Source of the DNA: Macrocystis pyrifera
Lineage: Eukaryota > Sar > Phaeophyceae > Laminariales > Laminariaceae
DNA length: 64,000 nt
NCBI GenBank assembly: GCA_031763025.1
Contig: JASSKH010000003.1
Span: forward strand, 8,211,199 to 8,275,198
Direction of reading: 5' to 3'
The translations under genes were made by a program, and so were the position numbers. This document shows, in pieces, positions 11,601 through 22,181 of this stretch; the first letter of the stretch is position 1, and each line of letters opens with the position of its first letter. The notes under the pieces are model-generated. The model had not been told where the DNA came from, searched no databases, and was given only the letters and a program-made list of their open reading frames with translations.

Positions 11601-12689
11601 GTTATACCCACCCTAACCCTAAACCATAACCTCGAACAGATCATCTACAGATCATTCCCACTTGATGACGATCCAAGTAGATCCTTCAGGGCAGATAGAT
11701 AGATCGATGCCTGATCGGTATGATCGGTATGATCTAGCTCATGTTGCCGGGTGGGAGCCGCATCGTCTGCATGATCTATTGCAGGACATGCTTCCCGGGC
11801 GAGATCTGCACTATACAGATCCTGCACAGCATATCACAACGGCAAGGAAGGATCTACAGTCGTAGATGATGTATCTGATCTGTGGATGGTCTAATCTGAT
11901 ATATATATATATATCTGTCCGATGGGTGAATGGCTTGTACCACACGCACCTCTCAGCATGATGCTACTCACGGCTGACAAGAGCCGCACAGCAGTCACAG
12001 CAGTCACAGCAGTCAAACCACTTTCGGCGGAAAAGCAGGGTAAGGGTTAGATTCTGATTTGTAATCCCTGGTGCCAGTATACGCCAACGCCCCTTTTAAA
12101 AATAATCAAGCGTGGCACATCCCTCAAAAAACATCTTTCGGTGGCATTTTCTGGGTCGAAAAAGGGTTGAAAAACGGAAAAAAAAATACAGCACTTTGTA
12201 CCATAAAGAGCAAGAGTATCGCATTCGCGGGACTGACTTCCCAAGCTTTGCCTATTACAGCCGGGGACAACACACACCAGAACCCACGTGGCAAGCGAAG
12301 ACACCCATTCCACATCGTTGTCCACTCGAACTTCATGCACGAAGACACCAATCCTTACGTACTCCCCCACCCTCCGTCCCTCGGTCCCTCCCCTCCCCCC
12401 TCCCTCTCTCCCCCCTCCTTCCCTCCCTCCCTCTGTTCCCTGTAGCAACACTAGGAGCGTGGCGGACATCAGCAACGACCGCGCGCTCCTCCCTCTCGAG
12501 CTCGCAGAGGGTTGGCAGCGCGTCAACATCGACCTAGAGCGCATGGTGCGCTTGGCCTTCGGCACATCCTATCTCACGGCATCGCAGGTCACCGTCCGAG
12601 CAAGCGCGAGAATCGCCAAGATTTTCTTCCAGAGCGAGGCGTTCTCGGACTACGAGCTCCCCAGCTATCTCAGGGTTGTCGCCGAATGA
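8461..12689 (+). CDS. CFAP20-domain flagellar protein, N-terminal part unresolved
   Basis: Three exons fit. One ends at 8646 (donor GTAAGG) and encodes LHILRHLCLHVK at its end. The second is 8913-8986 (TLDKFFTFEVEIVDD). The last is 12446-12689, to a TGA, with LPLELAEGWQRVNIDLER, AFGTSY, VRASARIAKIFF and DYELPSYLR. These blocks align in order and without large gaps to the C-terminal two thirds of CFAP20/Bug22, which builds the inner junction of axonemal doublet microtubules. In the first exon the CFAP20-like frame is open only from about 8494 and is Arg-rich upstream. A second frame (8423-8644) looks more protein-like before about 8590, so a frameshift or an unseen short intron is likely. The first 40-60 residues of the family were not found. 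This is either a diverged family member or a gene with a sequence error; the family call rests on exons 2 and 3. Confidence 0.66.
9375..9542. repeat. GGGTC-type pentamer repeat field
   Basis: Same layout as at 4478-4625: GGGTCGGGTCGGGT units, a spacer with TCTTCAAAATCTCACG, then GACCCGACCC units in the opposite sense. Confidence 0.75.
9590..9869. mobile_element. GATC-rich MITE-B copy
   Basis: The left end carries GACAGATCACAACC and the right end TGTCGGAGGTGTG, matching the family inverted repeat (CACACCTCGGACAGATCA and its complement). The interior has CCGTTATGAGATAC, GGATCC direct repeats, CCCACCCGGCAACA and CTGAAAGACCT in family order. Confidence 0.7.
10295..11185. repeat. telomere-like 32-bp minisatellite
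   Basis: About 27 imperfect units alternate TTAGGGTCAGGGTTAGGGTT with GCTCTGATTGGC. A short pure stretch of GGGTTA units lies at about 10508-10537. It sits inside the last intron of the CFAP20-domain gene with unique sequence on both sides, so it is an interstitial array and not a chromosome end. Confidence 0.9.
11628..11925. mobile_element. GATC-rich MITE-B copy, inverted relative to 9590-9869
   Basis: Shows the same blocks in reverse order: GATGACGATCC, CCTTCAGGGCAGATAG, TAGCTCATGTTGCCGGGTGG, GCATGATCTA and ACAGATCCTGCACAGC. A TA microsatellite (11900-11915) lies at its right end before TCTGTCCGATGGG. Confidence 0.65.
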
Positions 12690-13956
12690 CGTTTATCGAA
12701 GAAAAAAAAAATGCCCCCGAGATGATGCCCAGAAAAAAAATAAAACACCTTTTTATTTTTCGTAGAACGCGACGATAAGGATAAGCGTTGCCGTGCTCTT
12801 CCCCTATAGGTGTTGACCCTTCGAATGCGTGCGTATGGCGATCGCAGCAAGAATGCAGTAAAAAGACACCTGGTATCACACAAGGTATAAATAGATCACC
12901 GTACAGCAGTACACTATCACCACTATCACCACTACTACTACACAACTGTCCCGTTTGGAACCCGAGCACCCCTACGAAAGAGAGAGGATGCAAGCATTTT
13001 CAGATCATACCAATCAATAGTCAAAACTTTTAGACTGCGCCATACGCGACTGTTAGCAGAAGGTCCCTGACCCTTGCAGCCTGACCGGGCAGCATTGGCC
13101 TACAGGGCGGATAAGATAATCTAGATCATTTAGCACAGATATACTCGTATCCCTGATCTGTATGAGCTGCGGGATCTACCTGCATTTTTTTCTGTCAGTT
13201 TGCGATGGTTACAACGCAGTATAAAGGGCATTAACCAGTCAAGGGTCCGTCGCAAGCGGCTGAAACAGCAGCAGAGGACGTACGTACTTAATTTACGCGT
13301 CTCCGTGGTGTCTGTCCAGTCTAACGTACGGCCAAGCCTTGGGCTCTCTACGTACAACACCCATCAACCCACCCATCGTGCCCACCTCCCCCCCCCCCCC
13401 AAAAAAAAACAGACAAGCAAGAAAAGGGAAGGGCAAGACACGGAAACGCTTTGGCTTGACTTGACCACCGTCGCACGACCCCAAAACATATAACCCTCCC
13501 TCAGGCGACCAAAAACAGCAACGCAATTACTGTAACTGCCGCGACAACAACAACACAAGCCACCACCTCCAGGCCAAAGGACGCAAGCACTCGTATCACA
13601 TTCATACACCTAGCGCGCACGAGTCGGGGGGTCCAAAAGGTGCTGCAAGACCTCCGACAGCAGTGTATGTGCTGCTGAGCTTCAACGCCAGCACCTTCCC
13701 ACCGTTCGCCTCGAACCACCACCATCGCAGGTGGCCGCGACCCCCTCCCTCCCCCCCCCCCCCCACCCCCCTCTGCACAGCGTGGGCGTAAAATCATTAC
13801 TGTGGAGACATTGAACAACATAGCACTACATTAGGCGTACCGAATGGAAGGGTTTGTTGACATCTTGTGGGGTTCGCTACGTTGTTCAATGTCTCCACAA
13901 GGATAAATTTACTATCACAATGTGCAAGGGGGGAGGGAGGTCCCGGCCGCCTGTGA
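12690..13956. other. 3' flank of the CFAP20-domain gene and gap to the coiled-coil gene
   Basis: No gene is supported. AAAATAAAACACC at 12735 contains an AATAAA polyadenylation signal about 50 bases after the CFAP20-domain stop. There is a C/A homopolymer pair at 13389-13408 and a C-run at 13750-13768. Both neighbouring genes point into this interval, so it should hold two 3' ends. Confidence 0.45.
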
Positions 13957-16900
13957 TCACAGAATCAACACGGCGTGAGAAGACGCACTTCGGGTTCCAG
14001 GCTTTACCGGCGACGGCGCGGCGCCCCCACCGTCCAATCCCACCCTGGACCTCACCACCCGCGCCGAGTCCCGCAAAATTCGGAAAGCGGTTCCCGTTAC
14101 CGCTGACGCCTGATGCATCACTCCACCACCGCCATCGTCTCCGTTCTCCCTACGAGCCCGCTCGTCAGGGAAAAGTGCCCCCCGCATCGAAGAAGAAGAA
14201 AAACCCACCATGCCCGACACCACATCACTACCACCACCGTTCTGGCGTTTTTCCGACGCCGCCGCTGCGGGGGTGCTGCCAGACGCAGGCACGTCTAAGT
14301 TTTCTTCTAGACCTGTGCCGGCGTTATTATCGGCGGAGGCGCCATCGCGCAACAACGACGACGACAACAACGAAAACGCAGCAGCATTGTCGCCAGGTGG
14401 ACGCGACTGGACACCCCCACCACCACCCCCCCCCCCCCCCCCCCCCCCGCGGTCACCACCGAGCTGGGCTACCATGCCCCCCTCTCCCCCCGTTCCCGTC
14501 CCCGTTCCTGGAGGCGGCAGCGTTAGCGCTGCTTCACGTCGAGCGCTTACCGTCGCCGCCACCGCCGTCGCCGCCTCTGCCGCCTTCGCCGCCGTCGCCG
14601 CTTGCTCTGCCTCCGCCATCGCACTGGACCGGAAGCGCCAAGCAGGCGGGAGGTGCGCGAGCGGTAGCGCTCGCGATTTCGCCCGTCGCTCCGCGCGAAT
14701 ACCCCGCGTCCGACCACGAGCCGCCCGGGCAACACGGCCTGTGGGGGTGCAGACGCGGGCGCCACGGCTGGTCCTCTTTCGGAGGCGACGGTGACGCCGC
14801 CGCCGGCATCGCCGAGGCCGGACGTTTTTTCCTCGATGCGAGTTGCCGACGAACGGAGGGCCTCGCGGAGCGCCTCGATGAGGCCGTCTTTTTCTTCGAG
14901 GCTGCCTCGGAGGGAGGTAACCTCGGCTTCCAGGGTTTCCTGGGCGGTTCGGTTCGGTTCGGTTCGGTTCGGTTCGGTTCGGTACGGTACGGTACGGTTC
15001 GCTTCGGTTAGTCGACGGTCGCATTATTACTAGTAGAAACAAAAACAAGAAACCTCGTGAGACAAGAAATCCACATACTCTGTCCCGAATATAAAGAACG
15101 TTTGTATATTGATACCAAATTTAGACTGTTCTTATATTCCGGGACATCTGTGGCATCAAACATGGACCGATTATACGAATGATATTCATGGGGGAGAGAA
15201 CGGAAGACTCTCCTGCAGCCACGGCTTATTATACACGAAGTTGCTGAGGGTAAAAGCCTCCACGAGTTTTTGAGCTGGAACTAAAGAACGATGCTTAACG
15301 AAAAAGAAACTAGAGAAAACGAAAAAACGAGATACTACGGCAAAAACGTGTTGTGAAGCAAAACGGGCAGCGCCAGGCAGTGGCTTGACCCCACGCCCCG
15401 TCTGGTTCCATGATAAGCACCCCGCTACAACAACGCCATAGAAACGCCTCGTACCTATGCATACATTCACACAGCGTTGAAAGCGTTACACAGGCAGCCA
15501 GCCAGACGCGGGCCTCAAAGGCGCCACAGGTCAAGCAGTAGCACATCACTCGCGGGAACCAACCAGAACAGACGGCACATCATGGTGTACACAGCAAACG
15601 CTGACTGACGTCCGCGTGCATACCATTCTATCTCGGCAGAGGTAGAAATACGACAAGCCGTGAAAATGTCAGTAGGTCAGAATGATCGACAATCACGGAT
15701 CATTTCGTAATAATAGTACAGTACAAACCATCCTTAAGAACACTATGTATCGGACACCGGAGCAGCCTACGACATCACGTCACATTCACATTCCAACAAC
15801 CGTCACCTTCACGTGGCGTTGTTCCTCTTGCCGTTCCTCTTCCTCGAGGCGAGCATTCAGCATATCAGCGAATCGCATGCCAGCTGTGAAATGCGTCGGG
15901 CCGCCACCTCCTCCTCCTCCTCCTCCTACCCCCCCCAGGAGAAGCACCAGAAGCACCGTCAACCCTGCCGCCGCTACTACCGTTAGCCACGACAGGCGAG
16001 GGCACCGCGCCGTTCTTCTGCAAGAACTGCACCTGCACTCGGGGAAGGGCGAGGGGAAGGGGAAAGGAAAGCGGCAGGAGCGGGGGAATGGGAATAGGAA
16101 CGGGAATGGGGGGGGGGGGGGGGGGATGGGAATGGGAATGGGGAAGGGAAGGACAAGAGCCAAGGGCGACAGGAGCGCAACGTCACGGGCAGAGGTACCA
16201 TTTTTTGCCTTCTGAGGCAATATTTTCTGATCGGTTGAGAGCTCCCCAAGTGAACAACTATTAACACCGGTTACTATTACAATTTTACTACAAAGTAGTA
16301 CATTTTTTTGAGGACCATTAATGCGTACAGTAGAGCATAGAAACGTTAGTCGGGTTTCGCGAGCAAAACTTCCCTCGAAGCCATGTTTCGGGGGTGAGAT
16401 GTCGAGCTGCACCTGCGAGTACGACCTCAGGAAAAAAGCCACCACCCCTACATATATGCCGTGGCACTGCTCGAAGGGGAAAAGGAAGCGGAAAGTGAAG
16501 GCCAAGGAGGAAACAAGGGGTCAGAGTACACGACGCATTGGGTTCCCTTCCCTCAACTGCCCGAGCGCGCGCTCTCAGCGCGCGCGCGCGTGTGTGACAA
16601 GAGGGCGCCAAAAGACGCTATATACGCAACTTTTTCGCGACGCCGTGACACCTATTATGGCAAAGCATACCCTCCGACCCGAAATATAAATACCTTTTAG
16701 ATTGAATAATTATGCGCTAACGGTCCCTATATTTCGGGTCAGAGTGGTGCTGCATTCATCAGAACCGAATATTGTGTGACAACATTCGGGGATGCGTGGC
16801 TTTTGGGGTCCATCGTGGGTTTTGATTACCGCTGTGTATTACTATGCCCCCCCGTAAGTAATAGTCTAACCACACGACCTGAAGCCGGGGATCACGCCAT

Positions 16901-17728
16901 CTGTCTCGTACAAAAACAAATAAAAAACGACTGGGGGAGGCAGCGCAGAAAGAAAAAAAACACACTTTTGTGTGTATACAAAGTCGATCATCGCTCGCTG
17001 CACGAAGCGTGTACATATTATAGCACGACAAGCCCTGCGGAAGGGAAAAAAAAAAAAATACAAGGCACACAACACACAGCACACACCTGTCTCTGGAACA
17101 TTTCTACCTTGCTTCGGAGCTTTCGACGTTCAGATTCGAGCGCCGCTATCTCCATGGATGACCTGCACAATTTTGCGTCAGTTATGCGCCAATACGGTCA
17201 ATTGTGCATCATTTTTTCGTCCGGGAGAGGCAGGGGCAAGCTGAGTTACTGCAGCAAGCGGGATGAGGAGGTAGCATGCGGCATTGAGGAGCGAGCAAGC
17301 GGCCTGAGGAATTAGCCAGCGGAATGAGGAGTTAGCCTACGGTCGGCCTAGAGCAAGGAGGATAAGGAAACCATGGGAATCGCGAAGCAGTGGCCTTTGT
17401 GGACGAGAATAGCGGTATCGTATTTGGTAGCATCTTGGGGCGAGACCGCTTCTTTCCTTACGCATACCTCGCCCGCGATGGTTAAACTGGTGCTAGCGAC
17501 AAACGCAGACAGCGATCAAAGCCCAGCACGCAATCTACTCCACACCCACACTTTTCGCATACGTTTTTCGTTCACCATTCGCAAGCCGGGGAACATAGAT
17601 AATAGAAAAACGGACAGATAGACATGCAGACATACACAGACACATTCGAACAGCCTGGCATACGGACATGCGAGCAAACTGACAGGTATACAGGAAGACA
17701 GACAGGCGGGCAGGCACAGGCAATCAAG

Positions 17729-17759
<31 letters not shown>

Positions 17760-18323
17760 AAACAGACACAAACTACACACCTGGCTTGGATCTCCCCTTC
17801 GAAAGCCTTCAGCTGAGCGCCGCTAAGCCACCCCCCCTCCCCCCCCCCCCCCCCCCCTCTCCCGCCCTCGCCACCCCCATCCCTGGCCTCCACAAGCCCC
17901 GCACCACATACTGAAGCACTCCCTTCAGCTGTGGTCATGGTCGCGTCATATGTTTTCGGGGCCAAACCGCCACCGCCATCGCCATCGCCATCGCCAGCGT
18001 TGAGCACGGCCGACACCACTGCCGGGCCACCGATGGCCTCCGCCTCTCGCTTCGCCGCTTCGGCTACCAGGCTTCGCTTCGCCAGTATCTCCTGCAGTCC
18101 GTAGAGGGTTGACTGGAGGGCGTCGAGCCAGGACATCCGCTCGTGACCGGAGACCGGTCCCCCGTCGCCCCTCACCCCCGTCTGCGGGGGATGGGCAAAA
18201 GGTGTCGTGACGTGACGGGCAAGGTCACGGTGACGGCACAAAAACAAAATGTAAGGGGCTCAGGCGTGGGTGGGTCGGTGTGTGGGGGGGGGTTCCATTT
18301 ACGCGTGAGATAATTATCGTGGG

Positions 18324-18365
<42 letters not shown>

Positions 18366-20771
18366 ACTTAATCGGAGGGGTTCGAGATAACCCGAAAGCG
18401 CGACCGGGGGGTGACATGGGGGTGGGGTGTACTCGATATCATGCATGGCCGTAGTTGTATGACCATAGACCCCCGCACTCCTACCTTCTACAATGCCGGG
18501 ACGGAGGACGTCGGGTACTTACCGACCAGACAGACATTGCTTGCACCAAGCGCGAAGCGCCGTGAGGTGTTAGGCGAGTCGCATGAAGGGTGAGCAGCAG
18601 CCTTCTAAGAACCGCTTGTGAGGCGAACTTGCATATTTTGGATGACAGTGTCAATGAGTTGATTTATTTTCTGGTGTAGTCACGTCCAGGGACAGCAATT
18701 TTGACATGGGGGAGGGGCATGGAGACATCGACACATGGGAGAGCTTTATACGATAGACCTCGACCCGGCTTCGACATACCGGTGAAAAAACACCAGGTAC
18801 CAGGTACATGACTTTGAACACCAACTCTAATCACAACCCTAACGCCGGGCGCGTGGGAAACCTGTCGGAATGAAGATGCAACGAGGAATTTGTGTGGAAC
18901 CTATCCTATCAACCACTTTGTCTTGGAATGAAGATATACGGAAGTGCTCACACCTCGGACAGACCAGACAGATCATGTACAGATATATCATGATTTAGAT
19001 CATCTAGTTCCCCACCTGCCGTTGCGAGAGCTTGTGCGGGATCTACGCATAGTAGTACAGATCCAACTCAGGAAACACGCGCTAGATCAAGCAGGTTATA
19101 CAAGGTTCCCACCTGGCAACACGAGCTAGATCATACAGATCACACATATCATAACAGATCTTGCAGATCAGTAATAGATGATCCACCAATCTGCACTGAA
19201 AGATCTAGATCATCATCAAGGGGTAAAATCGATAGATGATCTGTCCGGAGTGGACGAGTTACAGCAGAGTGGACCAGCAACCATGTTATCAGCACCCCAC
19301 GCCAAGCCGAAAGAAGCACCACCTTGACACGTACCTGTTTACAGGAACGGAAGGAGAGCGTGGGTCTCCGCAATACTAGCCTGAAAAAGAACGGGCGCTC
19401 GAGCGACACACCGTTCGGGGGGAGCGGTGCCTTCGTTCCACTCTCTGGAGGCTTCACAGGGTACATGCGTCCCCGCTTAAAAGAGGTTCGCTTCATAACA
19501 ATACTACCAATATCTTCTTGCGCACGAACCTGCAAGCCCCGGAGATTCCTGCAGAGCTCCAGCGCGCGCCCGAGCTGGTGCTCCGTGGCGCTCCCAAGTC
19601 CCACGGACTGGTCCTGAAGCCGGCGCAAGGAGGCCCATCTAGCTGCAGCTTCTTTGTCGGCGACAGAAATAGCAACCCTTCCGGCTCCGGACCTTCCGCG
19701 GCGCGATTCTCCCCGAGAATATCCTGCCGGGGCCGCCGAGATGGCCGCCGTACCCCAGTGCCGAGGGTTCGGAGTGATCGGCGGAGAGCTTCCCGTCGGC
19801 TGAAAATCTTCCGTCGGTAGAACCGTGGACAAAAAAATCGCCTGGGAGGTTTTCGCCGCTTGTCTCAACATCTTCCAGTGGCGGGGGGGGGGGGGGGGGG
19901 GGGGAGGAGGAGGGGGGGGAAGGGGCGCGGGGGGGGGGGGCAGCAGATGTGTGTTTGGAGGGAGGGTGGGGGGGGTGACGACAGTGCATGATGCGACTGA
20001 AAATAATGGGGAGGGGCTCGCGTGTTTTGTTGTGTTGTGGTGTTTCGCTGTGCGCCGTGCCCTGTGTGTGGTATCGGCTATCGGCTATCGGCACCAACGT
20101 CTCGCGCGAGTCGACACGAATTGCATCGAGTGCAAGTGCAGGGTTTCCCGCCAAACAAGATAGCTGTGTGTTACGTACGAGGTACCAGGTACGGTATATA
20201 CTCAAATGACGGTTTCACGACCGAGAACCAGGGTTGACTGCTGCTCCCCTGCAATGGATTTGTCGTATTGCCAGTATGCATCATGTTGCCCAATGGGGTC
20301 ATCATCTAATATGTACACCCTGTTCTCTGTGGTCTGTCGACTATTAATAAAGTAAGAGGAGAGAAGAGGTTGGGTTCACGCGTTCACGTGCTTGGTCGGT
20401 CAAACCATGGCACATTAAACGGTACCCGGAACAGCGTGGTCGAAAAAAGAAAAAGAAACCTGGTTTGGCTGCCTTCGGAGTTAGGATTTCGGTATTACGT
20501 CCGAACTCTGTCAGCCGCTTGTCAGCCGCCGCTTGCCAGCGAACCGCTTGTCAGCAGGCCAAGCACTTTTACTATTTATTGCTGAGCTCGTAAAATGGTT
20601 GATCGTTCTTCTCACCTCAGGGGACGGTCGCTCGGGCGACCTCTCACTGTTTGTCTTGTGAGAAGGCTTCGCGGCGGCAGCACCGCCATTAGAAGCAGAG
20701 GCAGTAGTAGCTCTGCCAGCAGAAGCAGCAGCAGCAGCAGCAGCAGACACAGTAGCCCTGCCAGAAGCAGG

Positions 20772-20821
<50 letters not shown>

Positions 20822-21570
20822 CAGCAATAGCCCCGTCCCTCGGCTGCAAGCTATCGGCCTCCTCTTCCTCCTCCTCCTCTTCCCCCTCCGAGTCACCGCC
20901 ACCGCCACCCCCACCACCATCATGCTTGCCCCCCCCACCGGCAGCACCACCAGCCAAAGAGCTGCTGCTGCTCGTACCCGACCTGATGCTGCTGTTCTCG
21001 CTCTTGGTGCTGCTTCTGTTGTCGTCGTGCGTGGTGTGATTCTGCGGGTCAACTACCACCACTGCTGGTGACCATAACGAGGACGACAGCGACGGTTCGT
21101 CCATAACACCTCGACCACCGTTATCGCCGCCACCTCCTTGTTCCTTCCTTCTATCGCCTTTGCTGCCCGCTGCCGCTGCTGCTGCTGCTACCCCCAGGTT
21201 GACGTTGCCCGCGCACCGAGGAGGCCTCAAGGGCGGCCTCGAGGTTGCGGGCGAGACCCGGCTCACAAGACTGGTACTTGTCGAGGCGCTGCTGGGCGAA
21301 GGGGGACTCCGTGGTAGCGTTAGGACGAGTCTTCATTGCGGAGGGGGAGGAGGACGGATGGGTCGTCGTGGTCGTGGCGACGCTCGCTGCTGGGTTGCTC
21401 CTCCTCTGTGCTCTGAACGCTGCAAGGTATTTCCTGCCGTCCTTGACAGCCGAGTCGCTCCGCGGAGTCCGTGACTTGCGGGCTCTGCTGCTGCTGCTGC
21501 TATTAGTGGTGGTGGGGATGGCGTGCGCGAAAGGGTTCTCTCGAGGAGAGAGCGCGAGGTTCGCGACCAT
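13957..21570 (-). CDS. unrecognised coiled-coil, Ser/Ala/Gly-rich protein (multi-exon)
   Basis: The family is not recognised. Minus-strand pieces with compatible splice phases: a first part from an ATG at 21570 down to a donor at 20616 (GAG then GTGAGA); 19799 to 19530 or 19335; 17781-18181; 17087-17162; 15807-16032; and from 14939 towards a stop near 13957. Helical, heptad-like stretches include LRRLQDQSVGL, LDALQSTLYGLQEILAKRSL, MEIAALESERRKLRSKVEMF, FADMLNARLEEEERQEEQR and LEEKDGLIEALREALRSSA. Between them lie Ser-, Ala-, Gly- and Glu-rich low-complexity stretches. Three joins need repair or an unseen intron: a frame change at 21.15-21.27 kb, one extra base in exon 15807-16032, and a frame change around 14.5-14.7 kb. 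The start and the two candidate ends of the second exon are uncertain. It is probably structural or cytoskeletal, but that is only inference. Confidence 0.5.
14946..15010. repeat. GGTTC pentamer microsatellite
   Basis: Tandem GGTTC units change to GGTAC units. On the minus strand they end a few bases upstream of the exon acceptor at 14940 (CCCAG), so the splice acceptor of the coiled-coil gene sits at the edge of the repeat. Confidence 0.85.
15078..15155. mobile_element. Stowaway-like MITE-D
   Basis: The two ends are inverted: TGTCCCGAATATAAAGAACG at the left and TGTTCTTATATTCCGGGACA at the right. The copy is about 78 bp. The ends resemble those of Tc1/mariner-derived Stowaway elements. Confidence 0.65.
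15213..15292 (+). mobile_element. decayed 3' fragment of the tRNA-derived SINE
   Basis: GCTGAGGGTAAAAGCCTCC followed by GAGTTTTTGAGCTGGAA parallels the 3' part of the copy at 60655-61005. Confidence 0.5.
16093..16160. repeat. GGGAAT/GGGGAA repeat around a G-run
   Basis: GGGAATGGGAATAGGAACGG type units flank a 17-base G-run (16109-16125). On the minus strand this is the pyrimidine-rich tract leading into the exon acceptor at 16033. Confidence 0.75.
16672..16752. mobile_element. Stowaway-like MITE-D
   Basis: The inverted ends are CCGACCCGAAATATAAATACC and GGTCCCTATATTTCGGGTCA, with an AT-rich middle. A solo half of a MITE-A end lies nearby at 16838-16864. Confidence 0.65.
17700..17760. repeat. 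AGGC/GACA tetranucleotide repeats
   Basis: Tandem GGCAGGCAGGCA and CAGACAGACA units lie in the intron immediately 3' of the coiled-coil exon 17781-18181, close to its donor. Confidence 0.8.
18325..18705 (-). mobile_element. poly-C-tailed SINE copy with a 40-base G-run to its left
   Basis: The G-run 18325-18364 is followed by 60 bases of other sequence and then the SINE 3' end reversed (GTACTCGATATCATGCATGG). The element runs to about 18700, where it meets GGGGGAGGGGC. It lies in an intron of the coiled-coil gene. Confidence 0.75.
18949..19256. mobile_element. GATC-rich MITE-B copy with both ends
   Basis: The left end is CACACCTCGGACAGACCAG and the right end GATGATCTGTCCGGAGTG, which are inverted. 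The interior keeps CCTGCCGTTGCGAGAG, ACAGATCCAACTCAGGAAAC, CCCACCTGGCAACA and CTGAAAGATCTAGATCATC. Confidence 0.78.
19880..19940. repeat. G-rich homopolymer cluster
   Basis: G-runs of 24, 8 and 11 bases are broken by A or C. They lie on the minus-strand upstream side of the exon starting at 19799 and so form a C-rich tract before its acceptor. Confidence 0.8.
20690..20826 (-). repeat. GCA/CAG trinucleotide repeat, probably coding poly-Ala
   Basis: Long runs of CAG units on the plus strand are read as GCT (Ala) in the minus-strand frame of the coiled-coil gene, just before the exon end at 20616. A Ser-run and a Glu-run lie next to it in the same frame. Confidence 0.75.
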
Positions 21571-22181
21571 GTCCGAGGTGCGGGTTGTTCTGTCAACGGT
21601 TGAGCTGTCAGCTATTTTTGCTGCTCCTCTCCTGCTCCTGTTCCTCCTGCTGCTTCTGCAGCTGTGTTCTGTTCCGCCTCTTCCTTCGTCTGCTTGCCGC
21701 CGTTCTCCCAGCGTCCTTGGTGCCAGGAGTGGCTGGAGGAAACGAAGCCGTTGGAAGATTCGCTATCTTCGCATAGACGCGAATGCATGACGCTCGCTCC
21801 GCACGTCACCTGGTCCCTCTGCAGTGGCAGGTAGGTCCTGCGGTGTGGGTCCTTCTCCTGTGAAGCTCAGAAAGTGACTTTGAGCGTGTTCGTTTCGACG
21901 ATTTCTCCCGGTATGTAAATGCCTCGTCAGGTGTGGACCACCCGCCATTGTCACCGCAGATCGCATTTTGACCACAAGGACCAAGAGCACCCGCACACCA
22001 TTCCCTCCGGCCATTTTTCTACTTGATTACCGCTCGCTGCTACCCGTGGGAAAGAGGTAGGTATCCCTCAAGATTTTGTTTTGTAAAACCGCGCGCAGGT
22101 GCCAGTCTAGCCAAGCCACTGCACGACGACAACAACAACAAAAAACAGCTTTCTGTCTGCTGCGAGCTACATATAGCCGTC
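21571..22181. promoter_or_regulatory. short divergent intergenic region (putative bidirectional promoter)
   Basis: 610 bases separate the candidate start of the coiled-coil gene (21570, minus) from the aminotransferase start (22182, plus). No clear TATA box is seen and no transposon copy was recognised in it, unlike nearly every other non-coding interval here. The promoter role is inferred from position only. Confidence 0.4.

Larger units (their letters stand above)
8987..12445. other. large last intron of the CFAP20-domain gene
   Basis: A 3.46-kb intron with donor GTACGA and acceptor TGTAG behind a C-rich pyrimidine tract (12362-12440). It contains a GGGTC field, a GATC-rich MITE in each orientation, decayed TTAA-type MITE pieces (about 10058-10110 and 11320-11410) and the telomere-like minisatellite. 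No exon is seen. Confidence 0.55.

Noticed and set aside
13854-15011. Long plus-strand open frame (385 codons)
   Set aside because: It is antisense to the minus-strand coiled-coil exons, is mostly Pro/Arg/His from GC-rich low-complexity DNA, and lacks splice or family support.
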